From Gordius sp. MW1 (lineage: Eukaryota; Nematomorpha; Gordioida; Gordea; Gordiidae), in assembly GCA_964036665.1 (NCBI GenBank), contig OZ038529.1:10462501-10526500 (forward strand): a DNA stretch of 64,000 nt, read 5' to 3'. The translations under genes and the position numbers were made by a program. The stretch's first letter is position 1, and every line of letters starts with the position of its first letter. Positions 10,801 to 19,990 of the stretch are shown here, piece by piece. A model generated the notes under the pieces. That model saw only the letters and a program-made list of their open reading frames with translations. It did not search any database and was not told where the DNA came from.

Positions 10801-12886
10801 GATGGCTGAAATAATTACAAAATATTACATTTTTTACCTGCAAATAAATAATATATAAACTTTTTAATCAAAATTTTAAATTTGTCAATTATTATAATTT
10901 TTTGGTTTTAAACTTTGCAGATAAGAATACAATGTACTAAAATAATACTTTATATAATAGTAATAATTTACTGATAGGATGGACTATCTATTCGAAATTC
11001 AAATTTGATCCGCGAAGAAAATTTAAGTTTAAAGTGATTACCACAAACTAGACGTGTAATTTTAATGTTTAATTTAAAACAATTTAATAAAAAGTAACTG
11101 TAACTTTAGTTACACAGTTACTGAAATAATGTAACTAACTACAGTTACAGTTACCCTGAAGTAAAAGTAACTGGTTACAGTTACTTTACTGAAGAAAAGG
11201 AACTAGTTCCAGGAACTAGTTACATGTAACTAGTTACTTAACAGCTCTGCTTGTAGCAATATAGTACGCTACGCACTATCCCCTACCCCTCCCTCCCTAG
11301 CTTATGCATATGGATATGTATGCGTCATAGCATAGTAGCGCATCGCCTCCCATACAAAATAATGTTTGGGTTATGTGGGGTCGGAACGGGGTTGGGAACA
11401 GGGATGGCCCGGAGTAGAGCAGGGTTGGAGCAAGGCGACTGCCTTGCTCTTTGGGTGTGAATATTTTGGAGCAAGGGTATCCCCATGCTCGCATTATACG
11501 CTGGGTTGTGTTAGAAGGGAAAGAGAAGGGGGGGAGGGAGTTATATGGTATGGTGCTGTGCTACTATTACATGCGTGGTATAAGATAAGGATCTAATGTG
11601 TTAATCTAAATTAAAATAGTTTATAGATGGCTAAAACCGATATAATACATTTACATTTTTTATTACAATATAGTAGAGTATTTATTTGATATTATTATTT
11701 TATATATTGATATTAGGATATAATATTATTTTAATTCATTTTTTAAATCAAAACAAATGATAATTAAGAATTTATTTTATAAAATTGCTTAGTGACCGTC
11801 ATTCAGCCGAAATATTAGGATATAAAAACCATACCTTATGAATGGTCGGGGTTTTGCATTTCGTTCCGACCTGATGTTTTGGGCTAGAGTTTGAATCTTG
11901 CCCCAAAATTTTAGGTTGGGACGTTGGGGAACCCTTAGGTGGATGCAAAACCCATGCTAAACCTAATAGGTTTAAGGTTAGGTTGGTGTAAAACCTCGAG
12001 GTTTTCAAACAACCTGACCTTGGGCGAACCTCGGGTCCGCCCCACCTAAGGTTTTTCCCACCACTACCTTATATGTTCAAATTATGATGCTTTGGTTTAA
12101 ACTCGTGTTTATTAAGTATAACAAATTTGTTTAAGCGGCGGGGGTGAATTGCACTACGTCTCCCGCTAATTACACGATTTCATACATTGCATAAATTACC
12201 GCGCGTTCTGCTAGGTTTACGGATTTTACGACGAGTGCGTACGCAAATACTCCGGTTCGGCTGCCGTATGGCGTTATTGCGTTGACACATTCGATTACCT
12301 AGCCCTAGCTGCCCTAGTCGAAGGTCGTGTCTTTTGTGTCCACGGCGGCTTAAGCCCTTCCCTATCTACCCTGGACCAAATCAGAGCACTCGATAGAAAA
12401 CGCGAAGTACCCCACGACGGTGCCATGTGCGACCTGCTATGGTCCGACCCCGACGACTCCACCGCTGGCGGATGTTGGGGCGTAAGTCCCCGGGGCGCCG
12501 GTTACCTTTTTGGTCCCCGCGTAGCGCAACAATTCAACGATTCCAACGGACTAACCCTAGTTTGCCGGGCCCATCAACTCGTGATGGAAGGCTACAAATG
12601 GCATTTCGCCCCTACTACGGCTGATAATAACACAAATGGTAGTACCTTAGATTCGGATGCCGCCTCTGCTCTTAAGAATGACGAGGACCAAAGTGCTGCA
12701 GCCTCTATGGTGGGGAGCGTGCTCACTGTTTGGTCGGCGCCTAATTATTGCTACCGGTGTGGTAATGTGGCCGCCATTCTAGAGCTGGGCGCTAACTTGG
12801 AGAAAAATTTTAAAATATTCGAAGCTGCGCCGCGAGAAACGCGAAATATGCCCTGTAAAACGCCCCAAGCCGAATACTTTTTGTAA
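1849..12886 (+). CDS. PPP4C-like (Pp4-19C family): PP4-type serine/threonine protein phosphatase catalytic subunit, two exons
   Basis: Exons 1849-2247 and 12215-12886 join in phase 0 across a GTACGT...TAG intron to give 356 aa; PP4c is usually 307. Catalytic motifs are complete: GDVHGQF (62-68), GDFVDRG (92-98), RGNHES (113-118), HGG (176-178), a second His near 253, and [11 protein letters not shown] near 307-317. It ends in YFL, the family's carboxymethylated tail. LRLHR-type PP1/PP2B features are absent, and the CYRCGN loop and [20 protein letters not shown] block favour PP4 over PP2A or PP6. PP4 works in the nucleus and at centrosomes with R2/R3 regulatory subunits. Oddities are an extended N-terminus, 3-4 extra residues after the SDPDD block, and a 37-residue Ala/Ser/Asn/Asp-rich insertion (265-301; nt 12608-12718) where PP4c has three residues. 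Exon 1 is AT-rich in codon use and exon 2 is GC-rich. It could be the species' only PP4c or a diverged paralogue. An in-frame TAA just upstream supports this start. Confidence 0.9.
3540..3830. repeat. Dispersed degenerate repeat, copy in PP4 intron
   Basis: The order of short blocks (TTTTCGACCGACCATTT, GTGGGCCTCAT, GTAATTTCT, GTTTTATGGATTTTA, GCCATATTTT-like) recurs at about 41815-42010 in ACSS3 intron 12 with substantial divergence. Open frames of about 100 codons at 3650-4208 show no family resemblance and are probably chance. No terminal repeats were identified. Confidence 0.45.
4651..4763. mobile_element. hAT-type MITE, TAGTGTTGTA family, copy A
   Basis: A 113-bp element with inverted ends (TAGTGTTGTAAAAACGGCTG at the left, its complement at the right). 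It is flanked by a perfect 8-bp duplication CTAAGCAC at 4643-4650 and 4764-4771. No coding capacity. Related copies lie at 33626, 38846, 40084, 50350 and 56907. Confidence 0.9.
5046..5878 (+). repeat. Left arm of the foldback element
   Basis: Pairs with the inverted sequence at 11250-12066 (plus 6648-6669) over nearly its full length. It includes a 12-C run near 5570-5581 and a small palindrome around AGCAAGGCAGTCGCCTTGCT. A 62-codon frame at 5624-5812 recurs on the other arm only because the arms are copies; it shows no protein family signal. Confidence 0.88.
5879..6647. other. Unique centre of the foldback element
   Basis: AT-rich spacer between the two arms. No open frame of note, no repeat shared with the rest of the window and no RNA gene was recognised. 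Confidence 0.6.
6969..7220 (-). pseudogene. hAT transposase C-terminal remnant
   Basis: About 83 codons on the minus strand include [19 protein letters not shown], which corresponds to the hAT dimerisation segment (PSSAPVERLSS in the relative at 26376-26900). The expected E-R-L-S residues after APV have decayed. The BED finger and catalytic core are not recognisable around it, so only the tail of the gene survives. Confidence 0.7.
7930..8204. repeat. 108-bp tandem repeat upstream of hAT transposase
   Basis: About 2.5 copies with starts at 7930, 8038 and 8146, each opening CAGTTGT(C/T)ATTTT. Divergence between copies is a few per cent by eye. It lies between the left end and the transposase frame of the inner hAT. 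Confidence 0.85.
8245..10040 (+). pseudogene. hAT transposase with BED finger, inactivated
   Basis: The frame is open from about 8242. It encodes a BED-type zinc finger (SDIWKHF, then CNYC near 8322-8333, then HIHKC near 8374-8388), an RNase H-like core starting VSDGWTN (about 8731), [11 protein letters not shown] (about 8983-9015), PTRWGGN and a C-terminal hAT dimerisation segment with [11 protein letters not shown] (about 9811-9843). Defects are two in-frame stops at 8680-8685 with apparent loss of the following segment, a frameshift at about 9477, and Gly in place of the second catalytic Asp (TGNAKNM where the family has TDNAANM). No start codon is certain. The gene is dead, but its domain order is complete. 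Confidence 0.88.
10278..11089. other. AT-rich interior of the middle hAT, no gene
   Basis: Continuation of the middle hAT after the inner insertion. It contains a loosely repeated block (ATAAAAATCTCTTTTGCGCAT near 10360 and a relative near 10720), and no open frame that could be linked to a protein family. Confidence 0.5.
11250..12066 (-). repeat. Right arm of the foldback element
   Basis: Inverted copy of 5046-5878. The middle hAT inserted near the inner edge of this arm, so its last bases lie at 6648-6669 on the other side of the insertion. Divergence between the arms is visible near the outer end (around 12000-12050). Confidence 0.88.
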
Positions 12887-13606
12887 ATGTTAAACTATTG
12901 TTATCTTTCATATATAATTTTTTGCCTTTGTAAATATTTTCCCGATAAATGTGATATCGTGTGGTGGTTATGCCTTCATGAATTCGGGCAAAGAGGATAT
13001 AATTCTGTTTTTTATAAAGGATTAATTTGCCTGTTTAAATTAAAGGAAACTTGAAGATTTAAAAAAACTTTGAAAGGTAGAATTAAAAAGGTCCAACTCA
13101 TGCTTTATAAATGATGGTACTAAGTAATAAGCTTCATGATCATTTGAAAGGATTACACCTTTAAGGAAAATTTAAAAACGCCTAAATTGAAAACAAAACC
13201 TTGACATTTTTTGTTAGCATTATTTAGATTATTCATGGTATAATTTTAATTGTTGATAAGATGAAAAAAAAGTTATTAAGTTTTAAATGTTGTAAGTATA
13301 ATCATTTCGAATAATATAAGTACTTAATTTTAGCAAAAATCAAAATATATGCTATTTATTATAATTAAATGAAGTTTTCAAAGCTTTAAAGATATATTAT
13401 ACAGTTATTCTTTAAGGGGAATTTTTATGTAAGAAATTTAAACACTTTATGTTTTATTTAAATTATATAAATTATTTAAAAAATGCCATTAAACATTTTT
13501 GAAAAATAACTCACACGCATTACTACATGGCAAAAAGTTACCGGATTTATAATCTTAAGAATTACTTAACAGACGATTCTTTGTATTTGTTTGAAAAAAT
13601 ATGGCC
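12887..13606. other. PP4 3' flank, no gene
   Basis: AT-rich 3' UTR or intergenic sequence after the PP4 stop codon. No canonical AATAAA is close to the stop; GATAAA occurs near 12942. No open frame, repeat or RNA gene is supported. Confidence 0.5.
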
Positions 13607-13983
13607 ACTATAAGTAGAGCTGTTAAGAACGGTTCCTAGGCTAAATCCCGAAAGCGCACAATCCCGAATTTTAATGCTACACTTTTACGGCAATTAACAT
13701 ATGGTAAAAAATATGCAATCATATAATCAAGCTTTTAATGAATATTTGGTTGAGAGAACAAATCAAGATAATACAGAAAGTATAAGTAAGCTTAATATCT
13801 AAATATTTATAAATTATCTTTAGAATTTCAAAACAGCGTATATTTAATTGTTATTTTCATGTCTTATTTTAAAGAATTTGTCTCATTTTTGAGCAAGAAG
13901 AGAATAAGTATACAAAATATAGATTTTAATGCATATTTGGTTAGAATTTAAAAAATCTTCAAGAAGTGGGCAGGTACTGACCC

Positions 13984-14283
13984 TTGGTCAATGTTCTTAC
14001 ATCAAAGCTAATATGGGTAAAAATCATCAGACCCAATATTTCTCAATTAATTGATTATCTCAAAAAGATACAGAAAGAAACTAACTCAAATACCTATAAA
14101 ATAAACCAAGGAAAAACAATAAACCCAAAATCTAAGAAAGAAATCAACAAAGAATCTTGTATCAATAATTTAAAAGAACATTATACTAACAGTGAAATAG
14201 ACCCATCTCAATTTCTAAAAACAATATCTTGTTATCTAAAATATAAAGAAAGAGATGCAATGTTAAATATTATTACCACTTGA
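13984..14283 (+). CDS. Short open frame of unknown nature inside the 1.7-kb element
   Basis: A 99-codon frame starting at a GTG-type codon; the first ATG follows a little later. It is rich in Lys, Asn and Ile, as expected from AT-rich sequence. No domain, signal peptide or membrane segment is recognised. A KKIQKETNS/KSKKEINKES stretch could form helix. It may be a chance frame or a remnant of an element protein. Confidence 0.2.
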   Translation: MVNVLTSKLIWVKIIRPNISQLIDYLKKIQKETNSNTYKINQGKTINPKSKKEINKESCINNLKEHYTNSEIDPSQFLKTISCYLKYKERDAMLNIITT

Positions 14284-14454
14284 TTATTTGTCTGTTATAA
14301 TTTAGTAAATATTAATAAAATTGGTCTGTTATAATCTAGTAAATATTTATAAAAAAAACTTAAATGAGTGTAAAGGCAAAACATTTTAAAGGGTCAAAGT
14401 AGCAGGATTAAAAAGTAGCAGAATAATATGACTTTTAGATAATCAATATAAATC

Positions 14455-14540
14455 TAACCCTGACCTAAAACACTAACCCTAACCTAAAACACTAACCCCG
14501 ACCTAGAACACTAACCCCGACCTAAAACACTAACCCTCCT
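14455..14540. repeat. TAACCC-rich short tandem repeat
   Basis: About four imperfect copies of a unit close to CCTAAAACACTAACCCTGA. The CCTAA and TAACCC motifs resemble telomeric repeats, but the unit is about 19 bp and the array is short and interstitial. Confidence 0.75.
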
Positions 14541-14550
14541 CACCAATCTA

Positions 14551-14913
14551 AGATGGAAGTATTAGTATTCAACATCTATAATATAAACTATGAATAAAAG
14601 ACAGATTAAAACTTAAATTCTATTTCCTTTATTTCCAAAATTGTAAAAATAATATCATATCCATGGAAGTATTAGTATTCAACATCTATAATATAAATTA
14701 TGAATAAAAGATAGGTTAAAACTTAAATTCTATTTCCTTTATTTCCAAAATTATAAATATAATATCATATCCATGGAAGTATTAGTATTCAACATCTTTA
14801 ATATAAATTATGAATATAATTTTAGGTTAAAACTTTTAATTCTATTTCCTTTATTTCCAAAATTGTAAATATAATATGATATCCATGGAAGTATTAGTAT
14901 ACAACATCTCATA
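14551..14913. repeat. 110-bp minisatellite, about 3.3 copies
   Basis: Unit starts at 14551, 14661, 14771 and 14883, each opening (A/C)ATGGAAGTATTAGTAT. Copies differ at scattered sites. The array occupies the middle of the 1.7-kb TIR element and has no coding content. Confidence 0.9.
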
Positions 14914-15453
14914 TATCTTCCACTTCTTCACGTCTTTGGTAAAGTACATCATTGTATACCTAATTGGATTAATGATTCCCTGATTTTAAATATGTTAAAA
15001 TTACCTTTGATATTGATTCCAAAGGATTATTATTAATGGCATCCTTTAATTTATACCTTGTCACTAAATATTAATACTCATCAGTGATCTGTAAATAAAG
15101 CTATATTATGTTACTTGGTGCAGAGGTTAATTAAATGTGATTCTTACATAAGTAAATTGTAAAGGGGCACCCAAATCTTGCTCTTGATTATGGATAAAAC
15201 TTTAAAATCAAAAAACATATGGAAATTTGAAAATCGTAGCAGTAGCATTATTGTAGCTTCGGGATTGTGCCTTTTCGGGATTTAGCCTATATCCCGTTAA
15301 GAACTAGTTCATTTTGAACTAGTTCATCGAACTAGTTCACTTTTCTCTGAACTTCGAACTGAACTAGTTACCTTTCCAAAAATTGAACTATGAACTTGAA
15401 CTAATTCCTTTTTTTTAAAGTTGAACTTGAACTAGTTACATTTTTACTATTCT

Positions 15454-15978
15454 TATTTTGTTTTGGGGTTGGTTGCCGAAGGTTCAAATGATCCACATTA
15501 TCTGGCACCATTTATAAGTCTGAGCCTTATCTTGGCTCAGACAACTAATTTATTTATTTAAATGGAGAATAATATTTTCTAAGGATGGCTCCACTTAGGA
15601 ATCTCATAAGTTAATGAATTATTAGAATTTCGGTCCTCTCCCAAAAAGGGAGGACAATTATCTTTCTAAATTAATTAGTCTTCCAAAAGTATATTTTTTA
15701 TTCAACTAGGCGAAACACAAATATATGAAAAATGAGAATGAATGAATTAAAATTAATGAATAATGATGATTGTGCAATAACACTAACTAACGCGAAGTAA
15801 TTAAATTCGCTCGCTCGAGATAGGTGTTAAAAAGCGAAGTGGTACCATCTCGTGGTAACAATGATGACTCATCAGTCATAAAATAAATTCGCCATAATAA
15901 AATTGGATAACTATAAAAATCGTAGGGTATAAGTGTAAGTATGTGCGGGGGGGGGGGGAATTTAGGTTGAACACCACA
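15454..15978 (-). repeat. 3' LTR of the 2-kb element
   Basis: 525 bp, almost identical to 16937-17463. It contains a run of about 10 G where the other LTR has about 20, plus the inverted pair TCTCGTGG/CATCTCG-type sequence near 15840-15860. Confidence 0.9.
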
Positions 15979-16936
15979 CCTCCCCCTTTATCGAGAAGTC
16001 AAAGACTTAAAGTCCTAACGTTCCGAAAAAGGTTTAGGGGTTTCAGTGTTGTTAAAAATCATTTAAAGACTGGGGCGGAATTAGGTCGAGCCGGCGATTT
16101 AGCTTATCAATTTTAAAACAACGTTCAAACCAACATAACTTTTCAAACAATTTTCCAAACTTTAGCCCAAAATTAATGTAATTTCTGCTGGCCATGTTGT
16201 GACAAGTTTTGCCTTTGCCCTCGGAACTGATTCATGGACAACTGATTTCAATGAAATCCTGCCCTCTGAATTAGTTATAAAATGGGGTGCTTCACGGCTA
16301 CAAGACTCAGCGTCCCCGCTCTCTAAAGCACCACTGGGCAATCGCGATGCCACTATGGACTCAGCCTTAAAACTACAAATTTTATCTAAATTAACCCACA
16401 GGCTGTACCGTTTTACTTCTATTTTATACCTACACTATAATCTCTCCAAGCAAAATACGCCGACCGCCAAATAATAATCAAAGAAACGCGGGGGGGGTTT
16501 GGCCTAATATTGGTTAATAACAATATAATCGTCATATAATAATATATGTGAATAAATCATGTGTATTTTCTATCTTACAATAACATCTAAGTATCGAATA
16601 ATTGGCGTGAAAGTGAATATATTTTTCATTTGTTGACACTCAGGTATGCTTCAGTCTGGGTGGGTATTTGCTTAAAATTTTTCCCTTTCCTCAGGTGTAT
16701 TCGTGTCTGAGAATATTTCTTGCACTGAATTAACGAACGGAATAGTTACGTATTTTTCCCTTTGATTGACACTCGGTATCAGGATATCGAATTTTTCCTC
16801 GAATGAATATACGTGGCTTCCATATTCGCCACTCGGAATCAGGCCGTTGGGATTTCGATTGGTTTGATGGGGTGTTTGTCCGGAGTGGTTCGATTAAAAA
16901 ATAGAATTAAAGAATTTTCAACATTTCCGGCGCCAA

Positions 16937-17463
16937 TATTTTGTTTTGGGGTTGGTTGCCGAAGGTTCAAATGATCCACATTATCTGACACCATTTATAA
17001 GTCTGAGCCTTATCTTGGCTCAGACAACTAATTTATTTATTTAAACGGAGAATAATATTTTCTAAGGATGGCTCCACTTAGGAATCTCATAAGTTAATGA
17101 ATTATTAGAATTTCGGTCCTCTCCCAAAAAGGGAGGACAATTATCTTTCTAAATTAATTAGTCTTCCAAAAGTATATTTTTTATTCAACTAGGCGAAACA
17201 CAAATATATGAAAAATGAGAATGAATGAATTAAAATTAATGAATAATGATGATTGTGTAACACTAACTAACGCGAAGTAATTAAATTCGCTCGCTCGAGA
17301 TAGGTGTTAAAAAGCGAAGTGGTACCATCTCGTGGTAACAATGATGACTCATCAGTCATAAAATAAATTCGCCATAATAAAATTGGATAACTATAAAAAT
17401 CGTAGGGTATAAGTGTAAGTATGTGCGGGGGGGGGGGGGGGGGGGGTTAGGTTGAACACCACA
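16937..17463 (-). repeat. 5' LTR of the 2-kb element
   Basis: 527 bp, adjacent to the primer-binding-like sequence at 16926-16936. The poly-G tract (about 17427-17446) is longer than in the partner LTR; the remaining differences are few. Confidence 0.9.
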
Positions 17464-17649
17464 ATTCTGAACTTGAACTTTACAATATAAATGAACTAGT
17501 TCATCACAAAAATTATTATTTAAATTGAATTTATGAGCCGAGTTTGATTGTTTTATAAACAAGACGATTTATTAAACGCGCCTTTAAATATTTATAGAAA
17601 ACTGCAATCGAGTAATAATCATTTGTTTAATTGTGATTTATTTTTATAG

Positions 17650-19018
17650 ATGGAAATTGATAGTGGTTCTACTTCTAGTTCTAATATAGAAGTGGATAGT
17701 GTGAATGATGCAGCATGTTCTGATCTACCCAACTCTTTACCTTGGCCTTCTATGAAAGATTATTTTAAATTCGTATCGTCTAATAAAAATTCAATCAAGG
17801 CCAGGTGTAAATTGTGTGTAGGTAAGAAGATTATTGCTGCATCAAAGACATCAACAGCCAATCTATGGAGACATATAAAGGTAATAATTAATAAATGAGT
17901 ATTCGTATAAATAATATTCTAAAATTAGGTTTCTCATTCTCATAAGGTTGAAGAGATAAAAAGAGCAACTAAAAATAAACCTTAAAATTCTTGTGACCTT
18001 AAAAAGGAAAAATTTAAACAGATGGTTCTAGACCGCCCTATGGATAATCAGTCCACCCAAATGGCAATTATAAAATATATTATAAATGCCAATCAGCCAT
18101 TTTCATTATGCGATGATCAACATTTTAATGAATTATTGAGGACATTCAATCCCAATATCAAAACCATATGTAGGCAAACCCTCACAGGAAGGGTAATGAA
18201 ATTAGCTGGAAGAATGAAAGACATTCTTAGAACAAAATTGTTGGCCCCCAAATATGTCAGTACAACTGCAGACTGTTGGACTGCATTTAATAAGTACTAT
18301 TTATGTGTAAAAAACATCTTTTTATTTTTTTGCAGGTCATTTATTGGTGTAACAGCTCATTGGATAGACAATGAAAGTCTAGAAAGAGTTGATGCAATTT
18401 TAGCTTGCAAATCTTTAGAAGAAAGACACACTTATGATGTCTTATGCAAAGCCCTCACACAAATTTATAAAGAATATCATATCCAGAATAAAAATATATG
18501 TACAATTACTGACAATGGTTCAAATTTTGTAAAAGCATTCAGGTAACATTTATATAAATATACATTATTAACTTTTTTAATTTTTAATGGAAAAGATGAC
18601 AATCAGGAGGAATTAGTATCTCTTTAGGATATATTGGCTCGTGTTGGTTTAGAGGGCCAGGATAAAGAAGATTATGATTATCTTCCTAGACATAGGAGGT
18701 GTGCCTGTCACACGTTAAACCTGATTGCCACTACTGATGTTAATAAAATTTTAAAGGATAACAATTCACTTACAAAAATATACTCTTCCACCTTTGCCAA
18801 ATGCCAAGCTATTTGGAATTCACACAGCAGGAGTACAGTATAAGCTCAACTAATACAAAAACGTTTGGGCTGCCAAATACCATATTCCTTAATAACGAGA
18901 TGGAATTCAACTTTCAATTCCATCTCTGTTATAAACAAAATGTTGAAGAAAAAGCCAATGAATTTCATATGCTTTGTGATGAATTGAGGCTTGACAGGTT
19001 GTCTTTACAAGAATGTGC
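17650..19018 (+). pseudogene. hAT transposase, 5' part with BED finger and catalytic core, broken
   Basis: An exon at 17650-17880 has a BED finger (CKLC near 17806-17817, then WRHIK). A 48-bp GTAATA...TTAG intron leads to 17929, where reading continues SHSHK but meets a TAA near 17983. From 18022 the core continues with TADCWTAF (first catalytic Asp), a likely short intron near 18304-18334, and TITDNGSNF with the second catalytic Asp intact (about 18505-18530). After another intron CACHTLNLIA (about 18694) and a frame-disrupted TRWNS segment (about 18880-18890) follow. Stops near 18625 and 18843 and a frameshift make it non-functional. It resumes at about 26056. Confidence 0.85.
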
Positions 19019-19026
19019 TTTTTTAC

Positions 19027-19300
19027 GGCCAATGTTACACGATCCAAATTCTTGTACTGTATAAGCGATCTGACATTCCATTTTCTTATTCGATCCAAAA
19101 AAAGTAATTATGTATCTTGAACCTAAATGACTTAACCCTAACCCTACAAAACCTGCCCTTGCGAGACCAAAATCACAATATGAAAACATAAGTAAGAAAT
19201 TTTGTTTATTTCTTACCTCGTTATTTTTTGGATCGAATAAGAAAATGGAATATCAGATCGCTTATACGGTACAAGAATTTGGATCGTGTAACATTGGTCC
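19027..19300. mobile_element. 274-bp palindromic MITE inside the hAT transposase
   Basis: Arms of about 80 bp (19027-19105 and 19212-19300) are inverted copies. The ends GGCCAATGTTACACGATCC and its near-complement differ by one base. An 8-bp duplication TTTTTTAC flanks it (19019-19026 and 19301-19308), indicating hAT-type mobilisation. It interrupts the transposase just after the codons for ECAF. Confidence 0.9.
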
Positions 19301-19308
19301 TTTTTTAC

Positions 19309-19986
19309 CCTTTCGTTTCAAAATGCCAAACTTCAAATTGCCAATTTAACCACTGATCACCATAATCTAATCACCACTGATCACCACTCATACATACGTA
19401 CATTCACAAATATTTTTATTTCATTTCCGTCAGTGATGTTAACGCAAATAAAAAAACAACTACTATTATGACAATTTCTACTATACAAAATACAAGGAAG
19501 GCACCTTAGATGCCGCCATAATGTTCGGGCAGAGCTATAAAAGATGGAAATACATATTTTATCACTAAAAAGCATTCAAATATTCCACATACAAGTATAA
19601 ATTGTCATTAGTATTTTTATATATTTAGCAGGCCTAAGACCACTAGATGACATTTCTAACATATCAATTAATTCAACCTTATTTTATAATTTTGTTTAGC
19701 AGCTAATGGTACGACGATGGATGGATGTTATTCTAATAATTTCAACAGTCATAGTAAATTAAATTTCCAATTTTTTAACTTGTCAAGTATCTCAAATAAT
19801 TTAATGTGCTAATTTCATATTTATTGAGATTACATTATTGAAATGTAATCTTATTATTTTGCTTATAAAATTTATAACCGTTCAATGTAATATTATAATG
19901 ACAAATTATACACTCATGACCAAATAAAAACGAGGTTAAATTTTACATATGTGGTATAGGGTTTGCTAAGTGGGAGGCAAATTAAT
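19309..19986. other. hAT interior between MITE and gypsy, no gene
   Basis: Probably part of a transposase intron. AT-rich, with no clear open frame. A minus-strand frame at 19381-19575 shows no family signal. Confidence 0.45.
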
Positions 19987-19990
19987 TAAC

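Larger units (their letters stand above)
6670..11249. mobile_element. Middle hAT element, CAGAGCTGTTAA ends
   Basis: Inverted ends CAGAGCTGTTAA and TTAACAGCTCTG are flanked by a perfect 8-bp duplication CTTGTAGC (6662-6669 and 11250-11257). Both subterminal regions (about 6680-6840 and 11090-11245) are crowded with AGTTAC/GTAACT units, including GTAACTAGTTAC. That is a typical layout for hAT transposase binding arrays. It carries a C-terminal hAT transposase remnant on the minus strand and is interrupted by a third hAT at 7638-10277. Its ends match those of the 13615-27295 element, so the two are one family. Confidence 0.92.
5046..12066. mobile_element. Outer hAT-like foldback element with about 0.8-kb inverted arms
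   Basis: The element begins TAGTGGTGGGAAAA and ends with its complement. It is flanked by a perfect 8-bp duplication CCTTATAT (5038-5045 and 12067-12074), the hAT target-site size. Its two arms (5046-5878 and mainly 11250-12066) are inverted copies of each other around a unique centre of about 770 bp. No transposase of its own was recognised, so it is non-autonomous. A second hAT is inserted in its right arm. It sits in the PP4 intron and leaves the exons intact. Confidence 0.9.
13631..15296. mobile_element. 1.7-kb TIR element inserted in the hAT left end
   Basis: The ends share TAGGCTAAATCCCGAAA followed by GGCACAATCCCGAA (left copy slightly diverged). The outermost bases are weakly matched. 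It is flanked by an 8-bp duplication TTAAGAAC (13623-13630 and 15297-15304), again the hAT size. The interior has a 99-codon frame of unknown nature, a TAACCC-rich array and a 110-bp tandem repeat. No transposase was recognised. Confidence 0.82.
15454..17463 (-). mobile_element. Non-autonomous LTR retrotransposon (about 2 kb), minus orientation
   Basis: Two nearly identical direct repeats (15454-15978 and 16937-17463, about 525 bp) surround 958 bp. A 5-bp duplication ATTCT flanks the element (15449-15453 and 17464-17468). Read on the minus strand, the LTR begins TGTGGTGTTC. A primer-binding-like TTGGCGCCGG follows the right-hand LTR directly, and a purine tract AAAGGGGGAGG precedes the left-hand one. 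The interior is too short for gag-pol and only short frames are present, so movement would need helper proteins. Confidence 0.9.

Noticed and set aside
14455..14540. Interstitial telomere array
   Set aside because: The unit is about 19 bp and imperfect; only short CCTAA/TAACCC pieces match telomeric repeats.
16162..16474. Overlapping frames on both strands inside the 2-kb LTR element
   Set aside because: Neither shows gag, protease or RT motifs; the interior is best seen as non-coding in a non-autonomous element.
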